DNA of 64,000 nucleotides from contig NZ_BJYY01000017.1 in the NCBI RefSeq assembly GCF_007991755.1, positions 1-64,000 on the forward strand. The letters run 5' to 3'. This DNA is from Cellulomonas aerilata (GTDB taxonomy: Bacteria; Actinomycetota; Actinomycetes; Actinomycetales; Cellulomonadaceae). Every line of letters starts with the position of its first letter. Positions within the stretch are counted from its first letter, which is position 1. Under the pieces are notes generated by a model that saw nothing but the letters and a program-made list of their open reading frames with translations, did no database searches and was not told the DNA's origin. Position numbers and translations under genes: made by a program. This document shows, in pieces, positions 45,226-53,464 of the stretch.

Positions 45226-46275
45226 CTACCCGGCCGCCACCATCCGGCGGTACATGTCCTCCAGGCCGACGGCCGGGCTCCATCCGAGAGCTCGCAGCCT
45301 GCTCGTGTCCAGCGGGAGCTTCCGGGTGGGGGCGTAGCCGCGCGTGCCGGCGTCCCCGGCGTCCACGCGGACCTCGACCGGCACGGGCCCGAGGCGGCTC
45401 GCGACCAGCTCGGCCATCGCCCGGACCGAGCAGTACGTGGTCTCGTTCCCGGCGTTGTAGGCCTGACCGACCTCACCCGCCAGCAGGACCGTGAGGACGG
45501 CGGTCACCGCGTCAGCCGTGTAGAGGTAGCACTGCTCGCTCTCCCCGGCGGTGTGCAGGACGATGTCCCGGCCCTCGAGCGCGCTGCGCGCGAACTGGAC
45601 GAACACCCGCGCGTCGTCGAGCGCGAAGCCGGGCCCGAACGTCTGGGCGAGGCGGACCACCGTCGCCGGCACGCCGTACTCGGTCGCGTAGGCCGCGCAG
45701 AGGGCCTCGGCCATGCGCTTGCTCTCCGGGTACGAGCTGCGGACCTGCATCGGGTCGAGGGTGTCGAAGGTCGACTCCGTGATCCGCCGGCTGCCGTCCG
45801 GCGACCCGTACACCTCCATGCTCGACAGGTACGCCACGGAGGTCGTCCCCTTGTCCCGCGCCAGCTCGAGGACCCGCTCGGTGCCACCGACGGCCGTGCG
45901 GATCGTCTCGACGGGGCGGGTGACGAAGTCGCGGCTGGAGGTCACGCTCGCCCCGTGCACCACGTGGTCCACCGGCTCGCGCGGCGTCGGGAAGGACCGG
46001 ACGTCCCCGGCGACGAACGTCAGCGGAGCCGCGGCGGCCAGCGGCGAGGCGAAGGCCTGCTCGGCCCGTGCCACGTCACGCACCACGGCGAGCACGCGGA
46101 TGCCGGCGTCGTGCGTGAGGGAGTACCAGAGCAGGGCGCGGGTCAGGGCGGACCCGATCATCCCCGTCGCTCCGGTGACGAGGACGGTGCGGCCGTGCAG
46201 GGACTGCCAGGGCACCTCCGGTGCGGCGCAGATCCGCTCGAGGTCCTCGGCGACGACGTGGTGCTCGGGCCACAC
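45226..46275 (-). CDS. NAD-dependent epimerase/dehydratase, tandem paralog A
   Basis: A 349-residue extended SDR. It has TGATGMIGSAL (NAD binding), SSMEVYG (catalytic Ser) and YPESK (catalytic Tyr/Lys). GTG at 46275 is supported by GGAGGGAG upstream. It aligns along its whole length with the next gene and probably modifies a nucleotide sugar. The preceding 30 residues (WPEHHVVAEDLERICAAPEV) are an N-terminal extension typical of epimerases in O-antigen loci. Confidence 0.85.
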   Translation of the reverse strand: MWPEHHVVAEDLERICAAPEVPWQSLHGRTVLVTGATGMIGSALTRALLWYSLTHDAGIRVLAVVRDVARAEQAFASPLAAAAPLTFVAGDVRSFPTPREPVDHVVHGASVTSSRDFVTRPVETIRTAVGGTERVLELARDKGTTSVAYLSSMEVYGSPDGSRRITESTFDTLDPMQVRSSYPESKRMAEALCAAYATEYGVPATVVRLAQTFGPGFALDDARVFVQFARSALEGRDIVLHTAGESEQCYLYTADAVTAVLTVLLAGEVGQAYNAGNETTYCSVRAMAELVASRLGPVPVEVRVDAGDAGTRGYAPTRKLPLDTSRLRALGWSPAVGLEDMYRRMVAAG

Positions 46276-46376
46276 AGGCGCACTCCCTCCACGACGTGGT
46301 GCGGTCGACGGTCGCCAGCATGGCACGCCCGGCACCGGTCCTCGTCCGTCCTCGGGACCCGGGGGACGCGGCGCCG

Positions 46377-47444
46377 TCAGGCGACGTGCCCCGCGACGTG
46401 GCCGGCGGTCATGCGGCGGTACATCTCCTCCAGGCCCACGGTGGGACGCCATCCCAGGGCCCGCAGCTTGGAGGTGTCCAGGTCCATCTTCAGCGTCGGC
46501 GCGTAGCCGTGCGTCCGGACGTCCCCCGCCTCGACACGGACCTGGACGGGACGGGGACCGACGGTCGCCGCGACGAGGTCGGCCATCTCCCGGATCGAGC
46601 AGTACGTCTCCTCGTTCGCGGCGTTGTACGCCTGGCCGCTCTCGCCCGTCAGCAGGACCGTCAGGATGGCCGTGACGGCGTCCGCCGTGTAGAGGTAGCT
46701 CCGCCGCGTCTCGCCCGTGGTGTGCAGCACGACGTCCCGGCCCTCGACCGCGCTGCGGGCGAGCTGGGCGAACACCCGGGTGTCGCCGAGCGAGACGCCC
46801 GGGCCGAAGGTCTGGGTCAGCCGCAGCACCTTGGCCGGCACGGCGTGCTCGGCGGCGTAGGCCGCGCACAGCGCCTCCGCCATGCGCTTGCTCTCCGGGT
46901 AGGAGCTGCGGACCTGCATGGGGTCGAGGCTGTCGAACGTGGACTCCGTGACCCGCCGGCTGCCGTCCGGCGCGCCGTAGACCTCCATGCTCGACAGGTA
47001 CACGAGCGACCGGACGCGGTGCTCGCGCGCGAGCTCCAGGACCCGCTCCGTCCCCTGCAGCGCGGTGCGGATGGTCTCGACCGGGCGGGCGACGAAGTCC
47101 TGGCTCGCCGTGACGCTCGCCCCGTGCACGACGTGGTCGACCTGCCGCTCGAGCGCTCCGAAGGTCTCGACGTCGCCGCGGACCAACGACAGGGGCGATC
47201 CCGCGGCGAGCGGGGCCGCGAACGTGCGCTCGCCCTTCCCGAGGTCGCGCACCAGGGCGACGACCCGCAGGCCCGCCCCGTGGGTGGCCTCGTACCACAG
47301 CAGCGACTTCACCAGCGCCGTGCCGATCAGGCCGGTGGCGCCGGTCACCAGGACCGTGGTGCCGTGCAGCGCCTGCCACGGGACCGCGGGCGACGTGCAG
47401 GTGCGCTGGAGGTCCTCGCGGACGACGTCGGACTCGTGCCACAC
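46377..47444 (-). CDS. NAD-dependent epimerase/dehydratase, tandem paralog B
   Basis: A 355-residue extended SDR, visibly similar (I estimate above 60% identical) to the preceding gene, with TGATGLIGTAL, SSMEVYG and YPESK intact. GTG at 47444 follows AGGAGC. It ends with a short Val/Ala/His repeat (TAGHVAGHVA). The two arose by tandem duplication. Retained active sites in both suggest two related nucleotide-sugar steps or dosage. Confidence 0.85.
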   Translation of the reverse strand: MWHESDVVREDLQRTCTSPAVPWQALHGTTVLVTGATGLIGTALVKSLLWYEATHGAGLRVVALVRDLGKGERTFAAPLAAGSPLSLVRGDVETFGALERQVDHVVHGASVTASQDFVARPVETIRTALQGTERVLELAREHRVRSLVYLSSMEVYGAPDGSRRVTESTFDSLDPMQVRSSYPESKRMAEALCAAYAAEHAVPAKVLRLTQTFGPGVSLGDTRVFAQLARSAVEGRDVVLHTTGETRRSYLYTADAVTAILTVLLTGESGQAYNAANEETYCSIREMADLVAATVGPRPVQVRVEAGDVRTHGYAPTLKMDLDTSKLRALGWRPTVGLEEMYRRMTAGHVAGHVA

Positions 47445-47792
47445 GGTGCGGGCTCCTGGAGGGCGGGCTGGATGAGGGCGCGCCAGCATGACACGCGGCG
47501 CACGGCTCCCGGCCCCGGCCGGCCGCACGCCGGCCGTGGGACGCGCGGCCGGCGCGGCTCGAGCGGGTGAACCTGCGCCGGCGGACGGCTCCGGACGCCG
47601 GGCGTCCGGTACCAGCGGATAGACTCCGGCGGACGACCGCCGACCGCCCGCCCGTGGACGAGGCTCGACGAGAGGCCGTCGGAGGCTGCACCGGTGCCGC
47701 GGGATCGCCGCGGCGGGACCGCGCAGCCGGCACCGGGCCGGTGCCAGGCACCGCCGCTCACGGCGTCCGTGCCACGACGAAGGGAACGACAG
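47445..47792 (+). promoter_or_regulatory. 348-bp spacer with CGGGTGAA box and candidate promoter for the wzx transcript
   Basis: CGGGTGAACCTGCG starts at 47564, and a -10-like TAGACT lies at 47620-47625. The spacing from box to -10 (48 bp) almost equals that at 41407 (49 bp). The 3' end of the spacer (ACGAAGGGAACGACAGGTG) also resembles the sequence before the polyol-phosphate transferase start, indicating a duplicated promoter/leader. Confidence 0.5.
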
Positions 47793-47900
47793 GTGCTCTC
47801 TGAGGTGCGTCGCCGTGTGCTCGGCGGTCTGCCGTGGTGCCGGCTGCGCGAGCAGGTCCGGGCCGTGCCGGTCGCCTCCCCGACGCAGGTGACGGCGTGA
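47793..47900 (+). pseudogene. 35-codon remnant/leader ORF resembling the polyol-phosphate transferase N-terminus
   Basis: GTG-initiated, with AAGGGA upstream. It begins VLSEVRRRVLGGLPWCRLRE, clearly like VLSDLRRRLLGRLRWYWLRE of the gene at 41630, then ends after 35 residues. Its TGA overlaps the wzx GTG (GTGA), so it is probably translated and coupled to wzx. It is either a decayed gene start or a co-opted leader peptide. Confidence 0.65.
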
Positions 47901-49489
47901 CGAACCGCCCGTCGCCCGCCGGGGGGTCTGCCGCGTCACCCGAGCCCGACCAGGCCCCGCTCGTCCCGCCGGAGCCCGACCCGTCCAACACGGACGGGCG
48001 CACGCAGACCGACGGGCACCGGGACGGGGACGGGGACGGACTGCGCGAGCGTGCCGTGTCGGGCGTGCTGTGGACCGCCGTCGAGAAGTGGTCCGTGCGG
48101 CTGAGCACCCTGGTCGGCTTCATCGTCCTGGGGAATCTGCTCTCTCCCCTCGCGTTCGGGATCGTGGCGCTCGCCATGACCTTCATCAGCTTCCTCGAGA
48201 CCGTGGCCGACGGCGGCTTCGCCGGCTATCTCGTCCAGAAGAAGAAGCTGACGGACGCGTCGGTGCACACCGCCTTCATCGTCAGCTCCTCCATGGCGCT
48301 GCTCCTCTCCGTCGGCCTGGTGGCCCTCGCGCCGCCGGCGAGCGAGCTGCTCGACGTGCCCGAGCTGCGCCGTGTGCTCCCGGCCCTCGCGGTGTACCTC
48401 TTCATCGCCGGGATGTCCGTCGTGCCCGCGGCGCTCATGTCCCGCGAGATGCGGTTCAAGCAGCTCGCGATGCGTCAGATGACCGCGACGGCGATCTCCA
48501 TCGCGGTCGCCATCGGGCTGGCCGTCGGCGGGGCGGGCGTGTGGGCCCTGGTCGGGCAGTCGCTCACCCGCGCGGTCGTGTCCTTCATCGCGCTGTGGGT
48601 CACCAGCGACTTCCGTCCCCGCTGGTACTTCGACCGTGCCGAGGCGCGCGTGATGACGGCGTACGGCAGCAAGGCGCTGGCGGTGAACCTGCAGACCCAG
48701 GTGCGCACGCAGGGTGAGCTCTTCATCATCGGGGCGCTCGCCGGCCCCACGACCCTCGGGTTCTGGACGGTGGCCGGCCGCCTCGTCGGGGTCGTCGTCG
48801 ACGTGTTCTCGTCCGTGGTCGGCGCGGTGGCGCACCCGCTGTTCGCGCGCCTGCAGGACGCGCCCGAGCGGCTGGCCCGCGCCGTCGGGACCACCCGCGC
48901 GCTGACCGCCCTGGTGCTCGTGCCCGCGCTGGTCCTGACGTCGCTGGTCAGCAAGGACGTCGTGCCCGCGGTCTTCGGTGACCAGTGGACCCCGACCACG
49001 ACGGTGGCGTCGATCCTGGCCCTGTCGGCCCTGCTGCAAACCGTCGGGAACTTCGACCGGTCGGCGTTGCTGGCCACGGGCCACCCGGGCGCCGAGCTGT
49101 GGGTGACCACGGTGTTCCTGGTCATCCAGCTGACGCTAGCGGTGATGTTCCACGACGACCTGGTGAAGCTGGCCATCGGTGTCGGCATCTCGATGGCTCT
49201 GGCCGTCCCGGTCCGGCTCCTGCTCGTGCGCCGGTTGCTCCACGTGCCGGCGCGCGGCTTCGCGCCCACCGCCGCGGTGTTCCTGGCCGGCGGCCTGGCC
49301 GCTGCCGCCGTCGTGGCGGCCGAGGCGCTGCTCGGCCTGGAGGGCGTGGCCTACGTGGCCCTCGCCGTCGTCGTCGGGCTGGTCGTCTACGCGGGCGTCG
49401 TCATGCTGGTGGCCCGCCCGGTCGCCATGGAGCTGGTCGGGATCGCCCGCGGGGTCCTGCAGCGCAGGTCACGCACCAAGGCGGCCTGA
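47897..49489 (+). CDS. Wzx-type polysaccharide flippase (Polysacc_synt/MATE-like)
   Basis: A 530-residue membrane protein with about 12-14 helices. An acidic, Pro-rich cytoplasmic N-terminus of about 55 residues precedes the first helix. Conserved segments include SGVLWTAVEKWSVRLSTLVGF, LADGGFAGYLVQKKK-like LVQKKKLTD and FDRSALLATGHPGAEL. It would move lipid-linked repeat units across the membrane for Wzy polymerisation (56686-58173). The start is the GTG at 47897, overlapping the small leader ORF. About 170 bp after it comes the riboswitch-controlled paralog 2. Confidence 0.88.
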   Translation: MTNRPSPAGGSAASPEPDQAPLVPPEPDPSNTDGRTQTDGHRDGDGDGLRERAVSGVLWTAVEKWSVRLSTLVGFIVLGNLLSPLAFGIVALAMTFISFLETVADGGFAGYLVQKKKLTDASVHTAFIVSSSMALLLSVGLVALAPPASELLDVPELRRVLPALAVYLFIAGMSVVPAALMSREMRFKQLAMRQMTATAISIAVAIGLAVGGAGVWALVGQSLTRAVVSFIALWVTSDFRPRWYFDRAEARVMTAYGSKALAVNLQTQVRTQGELFIIGALAGPTTLGFWTVAGRLVGVVVDVFSSVVGAVAHPLFARLQDAPERLARAVGTTRALTALVLVPALVLTSLVSKDVVPAVFGDQWTPTTTVASILALSALLQTVGNFDRSALLATGHPGAELWVTTVFLVIQLTLAVMFHDDLVKLAIGVGISMALAVPVRLLLVRRLLHVPARGFAPTAAVFLAGGLAAAAVVAAEALLGLEGVAYVALAVVVGLVVYAGVVMLVARPVAMELVGIARGVLQRRSRTKAA

Positions 49490-49556
49490 TCCTCGAGCGG
49501 TTGTGGCACAGGTCACACCGGATTTCACCTCCACGTCCACCCGTTCGGCCGATCAC

Positions 49557-49649
49557 TTCTGTGTCCACGAAAGGGCAGACCCGTCGCGAGGCGGGGACGC
49601 AAAGCCATGGGACCCACGCGGTTCGCCAGGCCACCGAAACGACACGGAG
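49557..49649 (+). ncRNA. Cyclic di-GMP-I (GEMM) riboswitch controlling paralog 2
   Basis: The GEMM hallmarks are present in order: AAGGGCAGACC (49571-49581), a six-pair stem CCCGTC/GGCGGG closed by a GCGA tetraloop at 49586-49589, then GGACGCAAAGCC (49595-49606), a second helical arm, and GGCCACCGAAAC (49629-49640). GGC at 49574-49576 pairs with GCC at 49604-49606. The closing helix P1 pairs 49557-49565 (TTCTGTGTC) with 49641-49649 (GACACGGAG). The 3' strand therefore holds the GGAG ribosome-binding site for the ATG at 49656. Ligand-stabilised P1 should hide it, giving a translational OFF switch. The mechanism is inferred. Confidence 0.88.
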
Positions 49650-49655
49650 AAGACG

Positions 49656-50915
49656 ATGCACCGAACGCTGTCCCCGCACGCCCGCGCCTCGCGCGCGCTG
49701 TCCACGGCGCGGCGCCTGACGGCGGGCCTCGCGGCCGCCACCGTCGCCGGCGCCCTCCTCACCGGTGTGACCGCGACCGCCGCGCAGGCCCAGACGATCC
49801 CGTCCGGCCCGCCCCACGGCAACTTCGACGGGGCCACGGCCGTGTCCGGCGGGCTGAAGGTCCGCGGCTGGGCCGCCGATGCCGACACGACGAGCGCGCT
49901 CACGGTGAAGATCACCGTCGGGGGCGCCACGACCCAGATCCAGACCGGCGTCGCCCGGCCCGACGTCCCGAAGGTGTTCCCGCAGTTCGGACCTGCCACG
50001 GGCTGGGAGACGGTGCTGCCCCTGCCGACCGGCAGCCACACGGTCTGCGTCACGGTGGTCAACGTCGGGCCCGGCCAGGACAAGACCTTCCCGTGCCGCA
50101 CCGCCGTGGTGACCTCGGGCACCCCGACCGCCGACACCGCCACCACCACGGCGAGGACGCTGACGTGGGCGCCGCCCGCGCTGACGAGCCCGACCACCAT
50201 CACCATCTCGGCCACCAACCGCCAGCCGCGCCTGGAGGCCGGCAAGGACTACATCATCAAGATGCCCAGCACCCCGCTCGAGGGCCTCAAGGGGCTCATC
50301 CTCAGCGGCGGCCGCAACGTCGTGCTGATCGGCGGCGAGGTCAAGATCTCCCAGGTGGGCACCACCTCCGAGTCCCTGCGAGGCCTGCTGCTCAAGGACC
50401 AGACCGGCACCGTGCACATCGAGGGGCTGCGGATCACCGGCGGCACCCTCGCCGAGGGCATCAACATCGACCAGCGCCTGGGCGCCACCGTCCAGCTGCA
50501 GAACATCCGGGTGGACACCGTCCACGGGACCCAGGCGGGGCTCCACGCGGACGTCATCCAGTCGTGGGCGGGCCCCAAGGTCCTGCGCATCGACGGACTG
50601 ACCGGCTACACCAACTACCAGGGGCTGTTCCTGCTCCCGACGCAGTTCGGCACGGCGGCGCCGCAGCTGTTCGACCTGCGCAACGTCAACATCGTCGGCA
50701 CGACCGGCAGCGCGTACCTCTTCTGGCGTGACAACGGCACCTGGCCCGCGACGACCCAGAACGTCTGGGCCTCCACCTCGCAGGTCGGGGTCGGCCGCGG
50801 CCAGTACCTGATGGGCAACTGGTCCGGCGTCCTCTCGGGCAAGCCGGCCACCGGGGACATGGTCCCCGTCGGCAGGGCCGGGCTGGGCTACGCGTCGCCG
50901 GGCTACACCCGCTGA
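49656..50915 (+). CDS. Exported beta-helix-like protein, paralog 2, riboswitch controlled
   Basis: A 419-residue secreted protein. ATG at 49656 lies 6 bases past GGAG. The signal peptide (residues 1-45) ends near AQAQ. Residues about 47-150 are an accessory module (GGLKVRGWAADADTTSALTV, then LPTGSHTVCVTVVNVGPG) found elsewhere in actinobacterial secreted proteins and also in paralog 3. The core, about 165-419, has [68 protein letters not shown] and a final GYASPGYTR. No enzymatic motif is recognised. A role as an extracellular matrix or surface-polymer-binding protein, perhaps a lyase-like fold, is inference. Confidence 0.8.
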   Translation: MHRTLSPHARASRALSTARRLTAGLAAATVAGALLTGVTATAAQAQTIPSGPPHGNFDGATAVSGGLKVRGWAADADTTSALTVKITVGGATTQIQTGVARPDVPKVFPQFGPATGWETVLPLPTGSHTVCVTVVNVGPGQDKTFPCRTAVVTSGTPTADTATTTARTLTWAPPALTSPTTITISATNRQPRLEAGKDYIIKMPSTPLEGLKGLILSGGRNVVLIGGEVKISQVGTTSESLRGLLLKDQTGTVHIEGLRITGGTLAEGINIDQRLGATVQLQNIRVDTVHGTQAGLHADVIQSWAGPKVLRIDGLTGYTNYQGLFLLPTQFGTAAPQLFDLRNVNIVGTTGSAYLFWRDNGTWPATTQNVWASTSQVGVGRGQYLMGNWSGVLSGKPATGDMVPVGRAGLGYASPGYTR

Positions 50916-50947
50916 CACCCCGGCGGCGGCGACGCCGCAGCTCCACC

Positions 50948-50979
50948 ACGAGGCGGCTCGCTCCGGCGGGCCGCCTCGT
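50948..50979 (+). terminator. Hairpin terminator after paralog 2
   Basis: A 10-bp stem ACGAGGCGGC/GCCGCCTCGT (50948-50957 with 50970-50979) and a 12-base GC-rich loop, 32 bp past the stop. Confidence 0.7.
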
Positions 50980-51267
50980 CGCGTCCCCGGGCGGTCGCGT
51001 CCCCAGGCAGTCGGGAGCCCGTGCGGGCCGAGAGCCGGCCCGGTTCGCCGCGCGGCACCCGTGACCCGTCTCGTCACCGAGCGACCGGGCGACGCGCACC
51101 CCCCGAACGGCCGTCCCCCGGACGCGGTAACGGGCTCTGCCGACCGTGTGAACAACCCCCGCTGCCGTCCGCCCCCGGACGTCGAGCGCTCAATCGGGAC
51201 CCCGGGGACCGATGGGTCGGGTGAGCGGCTGGACCCAGCCGTCACCGCCCACCCGAGGACTGTTCCC
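50980..51267 (+). promoter_or_regulatory. Leader of paralog 3 with a hairpin just before the ribosome-binding site
   Basis: No gene or c-di-GMP aptamer is recognisable. A stable hairpin (GGTGA-g-CGGCTG pairing with CAGCCG-TCACC, about 51219-51245) ends 8 bp before GAGGAC, placing it where it could affect translation. Part of the 352-bp gap after paralog 2. Confidence 0.5.
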
Positions 51268-53220
51268 ATGCTCCGCACGCTCACGTCCCACCGCAGCGGC
51301 ACCCCTCGGCGACCCGCGACCCGCCCGCTGCGCCGTGCCGCCGCCGCTCTGGTGGCCGCCGTCACGCTCGTGGGCGTGCCGGCCGGGGGTGCGACCGCCA
51401 CGGACGCCGCCCCGTCCACCCCTGCGACGTCGTCGGTCCCGAGCACACGCTCGCCGCTGACCTGGCAGCCGCCGGCACTGACCGCACCCACCACGGTGAA
51501 GGTCTCGGCCACGAACCGGCACCTGAAGCTCGACGACACCAAGGACTACGTCGTCTCGATGCCCGCGACACCGCTGACCGGGCTGGACGGCCTGATCGTC
51601 AGCGGCGGGCGCAACGTCGTGCTGATCGGCGGCCGGATCGAGCTCCCCGCCGAGGCCATCACCGGCACGGTGCACGCGGGACGCGGCCTGCTCCTCAAGG
51701 GCCAGACCGGGACGGTGCACGTGGAGGGGCTGCACATCACGGGCCCCGGCCTGGAGGAGGGCATCAACATCGACGCCGCCCAGGCCACCGTGCAGCTGCA
51801 GAACATCCGGGTCGACCTCGTGCACGGCTACGAGGCCGGGCACCACGCCGACGTCATCCAGACCTGGGCAGGCCCGCGGATCCTGCGGGTGGACGGCCTC
51901 ACGGGCCACACCCAGTACCAGGGCCTGTTCTTCCTGCCGACGCAGTACGGCGCGGCGCAGCCCGAGCTCTACGACCTGCGCCGCACCGACATCCACGGGA
52001 CCCCGGACAGCGCGTACATGATCTGGCGCGACGGCAAGGCCTGGCCGCTCACCGTCTCCGAGGTGTACGTCGCCCCGAGGAACCCGTCCTGGCGCGACGG
52101 GTTCCTGTGGCCCAAGGGCACGGCGCAGGGCACCGCCAGCTGGCCGCTGGTCAAGGTCGGCGCGCCCCCGGTCGGCGAGTTCGTCCCGCTCGCCGACGTG
52201 GGCCTGGGCTACACCTCCCCCGGCTACGCCACCACGACGCCCCCGGCCACCGACCCCGCGCGGGACGTGCTCGCCGAGGTCGTCGCGGTCAACCCGCCCG
52301 TGGGCGCACTGGAGGCCGTGACGCCGGTCCCCGGCGGTCTGCGGGTCACGGGCTGGGCCACGGACCGCGACACCACCGGCCCGGTGTCCGTCGACCTCTC
52401 CGTCGGCGGCACGACCCGCCGTGTCGTGGCCGACCGAGCGCGCACCACGGGGTCCGAGCCCGGCGCCGCCCCGCTCACCGGCTTCGACACCGTCGTGCCC
52501 CTGCCGGCCGGCACGCACCAGGTCTGCGCCGTCGCGGTCGACATCGGCTCGGGCGAGGACACCGCGCTCGGCTGCGCAGCCGCCACGGTCGCCGACACCA
52601 CGGCGCCGACGTTCACCGCCGCGCCGGTCCTGCGCCTGCGGACCGGGGACGTCAGCGCCGCCGGCGCAGTCCCGGTGACCGTGCGATGGGCCGTCGGTGA
52701 CGACGTGGGCGTCAGCGGCACCACCGTGCTCCAGCCCGTCACGGGGGCGTACGCGCCGGACGTCACCACCGCCGACCACGTCGCCTTCCCCGGGGCCTCG
52801 ACCTGGACCGTGGGGGCGCACGACGCCGCCGGCAACGTCGGGACGTCGTCCGCCGACGCCACGGTCACCCTCGTCCCGGAGGGCGACACCACCCGGTACG
52901 AGTACTGGTGGCGGACGGGGACCACGCAGTACCTCGGCGGCACGGCGCTGCGCAGCAACCGGGGCGGCGCCTCGATGAGCCACAGCTTCACCGGCAGCAG
53001 CGTCGCGTGGATCGCGTCGCTGGAGGCGTCCGGCGGGCGCGCCGACGTCTACGTCGACGGGGTCAAGGAGGCGACCGTGGACCTCGCGTCGCCCACCACC
53101 GTCAACCGGTCGGCCGTCTTCACGCGCAGCTGGGACACCTCCGGCACCCACACCGTGAAGGTCGTGGTGGTGGGCTGGACGGGCAACGTCACGAGCGACG
53201 GGTTCGTCACGCTCCGCTGA
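51268..53220 (+). CDS. Exported beta-helix-like protein, paralog 3, multidomain
   Basis: A 650-residue secreted protein. ATG at 51268 follows GAGGAC; the signal peptide ends around residue 48. The core (about 68-325) contains [55 protein letters not shown] and [11 protein letters not shown]. The accessory module (about 341-444; GGLRVTGWATDRDTTGPVSV) is the same type as in paralog 2 but sits after the core. An Ig-like segment (about 450-540) follows, then a C-terminal module (about 546-650; SHSFTGSSVAWIA, ADVYVDGVKEATVDL) resembling actinobacterial carbohydrate-binding-like tails. It lacks the DQR residue pattern of the others (INIDAAQA). Confidence 0.78.
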   Translation: MLRTLTSHRSGTPRRPATRPLRRAAAALVAAVTLVGVPAGGATATDAAPSTPATSSVPSTRSPLTWQPPALTAPTTVKVSATNRHLKLDDTKDYVVSMPATPLTGLDGLIVSGGRNVVLIGGRIELPAEAITGTVHAGRGLLLKGQTGTVHVEGLHITGPGLEEGINIDAAQATVQLQNIRVDLVHGYEAGHHADVIQTWAGPRILRVDGLTGHTQYQGLFFLPTQYGAAQPELYDLRRTDIHGTPDSAYMIWRDGKAWPLTVSEVYVAPRNPSWRDGFLWPKGTAQGTASWPLVKVGAPPVGEFVPLADVGLGYTSPGYATTTPPATDPARDVLAEVVAVNPPVGALEAVTPVPGGLRVTGWATDRDTTGPVSVDLSVGGTTRRVVADRARTTGSEPGAAPLTGFDTVVPLPAGTHQVCAVAVDIGSGEDTALGCAAATVADTTAPTFTAAPVLRLRTGDVSAAGAVPVTVRWAVGDDVGVSGTTVLQPVTGAYAPDVTTADHVAFPGASTWTVGAHDAAGNVGTSSADATVTLVPEGDTTRYEYWWRTGTTQYLGGTALRSNRGGASMSHSFTGSSVAWIASLEASGGRADVYVDGVKEATVDLASPTTVNRSAVFTRSWDTSGTHTVKVVVVGWTGNVTSDGFVTLR

Positions 53221-53260
53221 CCTCCCGACCGCGCTCGGCGATGCACGGAGCACGGCCCAC

Positions 53261-53296
53261 CGGGGCAGCGGACGGGGAAACCCGTCCGCTGCCCCG
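53261..53296 (+). terminator. Strong hairpin terminator after paralog 3
   Basis: A perfect 16-bp stem (53261-53276 with 53281-53296) closed by a GAAA tetraloop, 40 bp past the stop codon. Confidence 0.9.
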
Positions 53297-53340
53297 ACGT
53301 GCGAAATCTCTCAACGTACAACGTGATTGCGGTTTGCGTC

Positions 53341-53443
53341 TTGCCTGAGACCGAATCGTGCCCGTACCGTGACCGCGCCCATCGGGGGCACCTTGTCGGG
53401 GGGCAAGTGCTGCCCTCCCCTGTGGACCGTGCGCTGCACGGTC
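53341..53443 (+). promoter_or_regulatory. Candidate promoter and leader hairpin of paralog 4
   Basis: TTGCCT (53341-53346) and TACCGT (53365-53370), 18 bp apart, form a plausible promoter in an unusually AT-rich patch (53300-53360). A hairpin GACCGTGC-GCT-GCACGGTC (53425-53443) lies about 10 bp before GGAG of the start. Confidence 0.5.
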
Positions 53444-53464
53444 CTCCGACGACACGGAGTCCTC

